In this document: in pieces, positions 60,733-64,000 of the stretch
Position numbering within the stretch: the first letter of the stretch is position 1
Layout: each line of letters begins with the position of its first letter
Assembly: GCA_934097015.1 (NCBI GenBank)
Contig: CAKONF010000001.1
Span: 1-64,000, forward strand
Direction of reading: 5' to 3'
DNA from: an uncultured Bacilli bacterium
GTDB taxonomy: Bacteria; Bacillota_I; Bacilli_A; RF39; UBA660
DNA: 64,000 bases
Position numbers and translations under genes: made by a program
The notes under the pieces: generated by a model
The model's database searches: none
What the model was told of the DNA's origin: nothing
Seen by the model: the letters and a program-made list of their open reading frames with translations, nothing else

Positions 60733-62295
60733 ATGGTATTTAAGAAACCTTATGCATTTTTTATTAAATATTTTAGATTAATTAATTTAATATTAAGTTT
60801 ATTGCTTATTTTTATAACTTATAAATTAAATTTATTAAGACAAGTAGTTAATAATATATATTTAGGTAAAGTAGTTAATTATAGTACATTAAAGAGTGAT
60901 TATATTGGCTTTAGAATGTATTTGGTATTATTTATAGTAATAGCTATATTAGTAAGTATAATATTATTATTTATAAAAAAGAAGAAACCGTTATATGATT
61001 ATTTATATTGTGTTATATATTTAGTGTTTGTTTTTATATATTTAATAAGTGTTAGTAATTTATTTTTAACTTTAGATGAAAGTATAGTAGAGATAACTAC
61101 TTTGAAACTTTATACTGATATATCTTTTCTTATAATGATTCCAATGATATATTTTTTAATTAAATATATTATGATTGTTATTGGTTTTAATTTAAAAAAA
61201 TTTAATTTTAGTAAAGATATTATTGAACTTAAACAAGATGAAAAGGATAATGAAGAAGTAGAAGTAATATTTGATAAGAATACTTATAAATGTAAAAGAG
61301 GTATAAGAAGATGGTTTAGAGAGTTTAGATATTATTATTTAGAAAATAAGTTTTTAATAAATATTATATTATGTGTAGTAGTTGGTATTGCTTTTATAAG
61401 TATATTTAGTGTTAATATGTTTAAATCTAATAGAGTTAGTGTTGGTAGAAGTTTTAATGCTGGTACTTTTAATTATAAAGTTGGTAATGTTTATGAAACT
61501 AAATATGATTTAAATTATAATATTATTAAAAAAGATAAAAAATATGTAGTAGCTAATGTTAGTGTTAAAAATAATATTCAAGAATCTAGTAGTATTGATT
61601 TTAAAAGAATAAGATTAATGTATGGTAAGGAATATGTTTATGCTACTAATTATTTTAATAAATATTTTTATGATTTAGGTACTCCATATAATAATGATGT
61701 TATAAAATATGGTAATGTATATAAATATATTTTAATTTTTGAGGTACCTAATACTTACAAATCAAATAAATATACTATAAAATTTTATGATAAGATTGAA
61801 TATAGGAAAGAAGGAAGTAAAGGTTCTTATAAAGAAGTTAAAGTTAGTGCTAAAAGAATAAATGAAGAAAGAAATGAGTTGTTTTTAAAATTAAATGAGA
61901 ATTCTGTGTTTGATAAAAGAAATTATGGCAGTAGTAATATTACTATAAGTGATTTTGATATTAAATCTACTTATGTTTATAAAGATAATGACAAGAGTGT
62001 TATTATAAGAGATAAAAATATTAATAATGTTTTACTTATTTTAGATTATAAATTGGAACTAGATAGTAAAAAGGATATTAGTAAATATTTTAAAGATGAT
62101 AAGGAATTTTTTGATAAGTTTATAACTGTTAGCTACAAATATAATGATAAAAATAAAAATTATAAAGATGTTAAAGCTGTTGGGAATGTCGATGGTAAAA
62201 TAATGTTATCTGTTCCATATGAAGTTATGAATGCAAGTGATATAAGAGTAAATATTGAATTTAGAGATGTTAAACTCGTTTATGAATTAAAATAA
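60733..62295 (+). CDS. Multi-span membrane protein with exported C-terminal domain
   Basis: 520 aa. Four membrane helices in the first ~150 residues (at ~12-32, ~58-80, ~88-112, ~125-148). A cytoplasmic loop with acidic and basic stretches is followed by a fifth helix near 210-230 and a beta-rich C-terminal region of ~290 residues. That region contains KKYVVANVSVKNNIQESSSIDFKRIRLMYG, similar to the ligand-poor DUF4352-like immunoglobulin folds. No enzyme motif. Tail-end gene of the 59-62 kb group, followed by a very strong terminator. Function unknown. Confidence 0.72.
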   Translation: MVFKKPYAFFIKYFRLINLILSLLLIFITYKLNLLRQVVNNIYLGKVVNYSTLKSDYIGFRMYLVLFIVIAILVSIILLFIKKKKPLYDYLYCVIYLVFVFIYLISVSNLFLTLDESIVEITTLKLYTDISFLIMIPMIYFLIKYIMIVIGFNLKKFNFSKDIIELKQDEKDNEEVEVIFDKNTYKCKRGIRRWFREFRYYYLENKFLINIILCVVVGIAFISIFSVNMFKSNRVSVGRSFNAGTFNYKVGNVYETKYDLNYNIIKKDKKYVVANVSVKNNIQESSSIDFKRIRLMYGKEYVYATNYFNKYFYDLGTPYNNDVIKYGNVYKYILIFEVPNTYKSNKYTIKFYDKIEYRKEGSKGSYKEVKVSAKRINEERNELFLKLNENSVFDKRNYGSSNITISDFDIKSTYVYKDNDKSVIIRDKNINNVLLILDYKLELDSKKDISKYFKDDKEFFDKFITVSYKYNDKNKNYKDVKAVGNVDGKIMLSVPYEVMNASDIRVNIEFRDVKLVYELK

Positions 62296-62331
62296 AAAGT
62301 TCAAATTGTGTATTTTGAACTTTTTTTTTTT
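62294..62331 (+). terminator. Strong intrinsic terminator after the 520-aa gene
   Basis: AAAAAGTTCAAA/TTTGAACTTTTT (62294-62325) and further T. Confidence 0.85.
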
Positions 62332-62364
62332 GCATAATAAATTTAAAAATACATTTATTAAATA

Positions 62365-62392
62365 AAAATAAAAACCCTTAATGGGGAATAAT
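62365..62392 (-). terminator. Terminator of the tRNA-Cys gene
   Basis: On the minus strand CCC/GGG around CATTAA lies 10 bp after the tRNA and is followed by TTTTTATTTTT. Confidence 0.55.
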
Positions 62393-62397
62393 TCAAT

Positions 62398-62471
62398 TGG
62401 AGGACCCAGTCGGATTTGAACCAACGATCAGGGAGTTGCAGTCCCATGCCTTACCACTTGGCTATGGATCC
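62398..62471 (-). tRNA. tRNA-Cys (anticodon GCA)
   Basis: 74-nt cloverleaf with CCA encoded. Acceptor GGATCCA pairs with TGGGTCC, anticodon loop CTGCAAC (anticodon GCA) lies in stem GGGA/TCCC, and the T arm reads GTTGGTTCAAATCCGAC. All invariant positions look intact. Confidence 0.95.
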
Positions 62472-62665
62472 ATTAGAAATAAAAATTCATTTCATGTATT
62501 AAATTTTACAATATAATTGTCTTAAAGTCAATTAAATATAATGTATTTCAATAATATTCTATTAAATTAAAACACTTTTATTCAAAATTATTGTTTTTGA
62601 CTACTAATTTTTTGTTTTTTTGTGTTGTACATATCGTCCGTCACGGAAATAAATAATTATTTTTA

Positions 62666-63097
62666 TTATTTTCTACCGCATAACCAATCTAGCGATATTT
62701 TATATGATTTACATATTTGATATGCAAATGCGGTTAATATTAATGTTTTACCACTCTCATAAGCACTTAGTGTAGAATGTGTTGTATTTAATATTTTTGC
62801 TAATTCAACTTGTGTGATATTATTGTTGTGTCTAAATTTTTTTAGATTATTTCCTATTAATTTTTTATCAAGATTTTTAATTTTATTTGTTTTTTCATTT
62901 TGCACAGAAAGATTAGTAAGATAATCTAAACTAACGTTGTAATAGTTTGCGATGGCGTTTAAGTGTTTTAATGGTATTATTTTAGTTCCATTTTCCCAAG
63001 CACTATATGTTGGCTGTTTAACATTAATTAATTCTGCTATTTCTAGTTGATTTAAATTTTTATCTTTTCTAATATCTTCTAGCAATTCAAATTTCAT
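62666..63097 (-). CDS. Tandem-HTH XRE-family repressor
   Basis: 143 aa from ATG at 63097 (GGTG 6 bp upstream; an in-frame start at 63133 lacks one). Two HTH_3 domains: LLEDIRKDKNLNQLEIAELINVKQPTYSAWENGTKII at ~4-40 and NNLKKFRHNNNITQVELAKILNTTHSTLSAYESGKTLI at ~85-122. Each is followed by a conserved IANYYNVSLDYL / ICKSYKISLDWL tail. Two fused DNA-binding units fit an operator with two half-sites. It is divergent from two genes that each carry the palindrome ACAAAT-N6-ATTTGT, so it is their probable regulator. Confidence 0.82.
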   Translation of the reverse strand: MKFELLEDIRKDKNLNQLEIAELINVKQPTYSAWENGTKIIPLKHLNAIANYYNVSLDYLTNLSVQNEKTNKIKNLDKKLIGNNLKKFRHNNNITQVELAKILNTTHSTLSAYESGKTLILTAFAYQICKSYKISLDWLCGRK

Positions 63098-63145
63098 TTT
63101 TTTCACCAATTTTATTATTCTATAAAAAATCATTTCATTTAAAAT

Positions 63146-63177
63146 ATATAGACAAATACGACAATTTGTATTATCCT
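63146..63177 (+). promoter_or_regulatory. Operator-promoter module 1
   Basis: TAGACA (63149-63154), 17 bp, TATCCT (63172-63177). The spacer holds ACAAATACGACAATTTGT, arms ACAAAT and ATTTGT with 6 nt between (63152-63169). A TATAAT at 63177-63182 is an alternative -10. The same 24-bp sequence is found at 63483-63506. Confidence 0.7.
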
Positions 63178-63195
63178 ATAATTGGAGGTGATATA

Positions 63196-63459
63196 GTGAA
63201 AGAAGCAAGTGGAGAATTAAGTATGACAACAATTACTGTTGTTGCTATCGCCGCTATTGCTGGTTTGTTTTCAGTATTTTTATTACCAGGATTGAAAGGT
63301 ACTATTACAAAAAAAACTCATTGTTCTCAAGCTTTTGATTGTGATAGTTCTGGTAATAATTGTACTTATTGTAAAAATGAAGAATGTACTGAAACTGGTA
63401 CTGTCAATTGTGGTACAAGTAATACTAAAACAAAAAATAGTGGAACAACACCAGGTTAA
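63196..63459 (+). CDS. Small exported pilin-like protein with Cys-rich tail
   Basis: 87 aa from GTG at 63196 (GGAGGTGAT 4 bp upstream). KEASGELSMTTITVVAIAAIAGLF is a type IV-pilin-like start: a short leader with a Gly-Glu-containing turn and a single hydrophobic helix. The tail holds five Cys in HCSQAFDCDSSGNNCTYCKN and more in ECTETGTVNC. The membrane helix and external tail point to a pseudopilin or a small secreted peptide. No processing enzyme is in the window. Its promoter carries the XRE operator. Confidence 0.65.
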   Translation: MKEASGELSMTTITVVAIAAIAGLFSVFLLPGLKGTITKKTHCSQAFDCDSSGNNCTYCKNEECTETGTVNCGTSNTKTKNSGTTPG

Positions 63460-63482
63460 AATGATTATTTTTTTAAATAAAA

Positions 63483-63514
63483 ATATAGACAAATACGACA
63501 ATTTGTGATAATAT
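63483..63514 (+). promoter_or_regulatory. Operator-promoter module 2
   Basis: TAGACA (63486-63491), 17 bp, TAATAT (63509-63514) with the operator ACAAATACGACAATTTGT at 63489-63506 in the spacer. It lies 124 bp before the last gene. Confidence 0.72.
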
Positions 63515-63637
63515 GATTATGATAGAAATTTTGGTATATGTATCATATTCTTTCTTATTATATCTATATATATGATTTATATACCTTTTTCTATTAACAT
63601 TAAAAAAGTATAAATAATTTTTAAAGGAAGTGATAGT

Positions 63638-64000
63638 GTGAATAACAAAAAAATTACATTACCAATACAGATAATTATTATTAGTTTTTGTATTGGGTTA
63701 ATTATTTCAGGAATTGGATTAGTAAAACAGTTTAATGCTAAAAAAGTTAATGAAGATAGAAGATTGGCTGCTCTAAAAGCGTCTGAAGAAGCAATTAATT
63801 CTGCTAATAAAAGACTTGAAGAAATAAAAAAAGAATATGATGAGTTAAAAAATCAATATAATTTGAAGTCTGAGGAATGTGATGCTATTAAAATAAATGA
63901 TGAAAATTGGATGGCTAAAAAAAGTAAATGTTCTAGAGAACAAACAGAACTTCAAAATAAAATTTTCGATTTAGAAACAGAAAATGCTAGTATTAAAAGT
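63638..64000 (+). CDS. Membrane-anchored coiled-coil protein (3' end cut by window)
   Basis: 121 codons from GTG at 63638 (AAGGAAGTGAT upstream), open to the window edge. One N-terminal helix (LPIQIIIISFCIGLIISGIGLV at ~7-28) is followed by heptad-rich sequence (EEAINSANKRLEEIKKEYDELKNQY.., EQTELQNKIFDLETENASIK). Two Cys appear in the coiled coil. A membrane-tethered coiled-coil protein under module 2, possibly part of the same regulon as the pilin-like gene. Nothing more can be said without the rest. Confidence 0.7.
   Translation, partial: MNNKKITLPIQIIIISFCIGLIISGIGLVKQFNAKKVNEDRRLAALKASEEAINSANKRLEEIKKEYDELKNQYNLKSEECDAIKINDENWMAKKSKCSREQTELQNKIFDLETENASIKS

Noticed and set aside
1..64000. 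Reassigned TGA (Mollicute-type code)
   Set aside because: TGA ends several genes cleanly (for example ricT and the thioredoxin-like gene) and Trp codons in conserved positions are TGG.

Overview
The window is a very AT-rich bacterial chromosome segment spanning a replication origin. Gene content and order (rpmH-rnpA-yidC-jag-mnmE-mnmG-rsmG to the left, dnaA-dnaN-recF-gyrB-gyrA to the right) point to a low-GC Firmicute. Engulfment and coat genes (spoIID, spoIIQ-like, spoIIR, bofA-like, spoVT, yabG, yabP), a ComK-family regulator, a delta subunit of RNA polymerase and the tadA-SRP RNA-dnaX-ybaB-recR order suggest an endospore-forming (or recently spore-forming) member of class Bacilli. The genetic code appears standard: TGA is used as stop and Trp is TGG. 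I cannot name the species.

Layout. 1-4.2 kb: truncated sensor-kinase-like gene, acyl-CoA-synthetase-like gene, gpmA and two small accessory genes. 4.2-6.1 kb: a decamer tandem repeat, an AlbA_2/HATPase regulator and a small RNA locus. 6.1-12.6 kb: recG, nifJ (PFOR) and a membrane-anchored protein, with a small RNA on the opposite strand. 12.6-15.4 kb: another small RNA, then an engulfment cluster (spoIIQ-like, spoIID, DUF1146). 15.3-22.9 kb: rpiB, ATP-grasp, rpmE, PRA-PH/MazG-like, murA, mntP, spoIIR, prmC, prfA, rpoE. 23-25.4 kb: a class A PBP on the plus strand and a compact type I toxin-antitoxin-like cassette. 25.4-32.6 kb: parB/noc, rsmG, mnmG, mnmE, jag, yidC, rnpA, rpmH, all leftward. 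32.6-32.9 kb: oriC. 32.9-41.8 kb: dnaA, dnaN, comK-like, recF, gyrB, gyrA, all rightward. 41.8-42.4 kb: four parS sites and the SRP RNA. 42.4-56.3 kb: tadA to divIC, in the order seen in Bacillus. 56.3-58.9 kb: tmRNA and an AIPR-family defence gene. 59-62.3 kb: an operon of membrane, thioredoxin-like, PH-like and LysM proteins. 62.4-64 kb: tRNA-Cys, a tandem-HTH XRE repressor and two operator-controlled genes, the last cut by the window edge.

How it fits together. Genes point away from oriC on both sides, so leading-strand coding is nearly complete. The exceptions are the PBP gene, the small RNAs and the right-edge regulator. A ParB-family protein (25.4 kb), four parS sites and two perfect Noc-type palindromes place chromosome segregation and nucleoid-occlusion signals around the origin.

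The most interesting material is a set of short intergenic RNAs with strong sigma-A-type promoters and intrinsic terminators (about 6.0, 8.2, 12.7 and 25.1 kb). Two of them share a hairpin core and an upstream 17-bp element. One of these two lies opposite a 24-codon hydrophobic peptide gene whose transcript could fold end to end, which makes it a good candidate for an undescribed type I toxin-antitoxin family.
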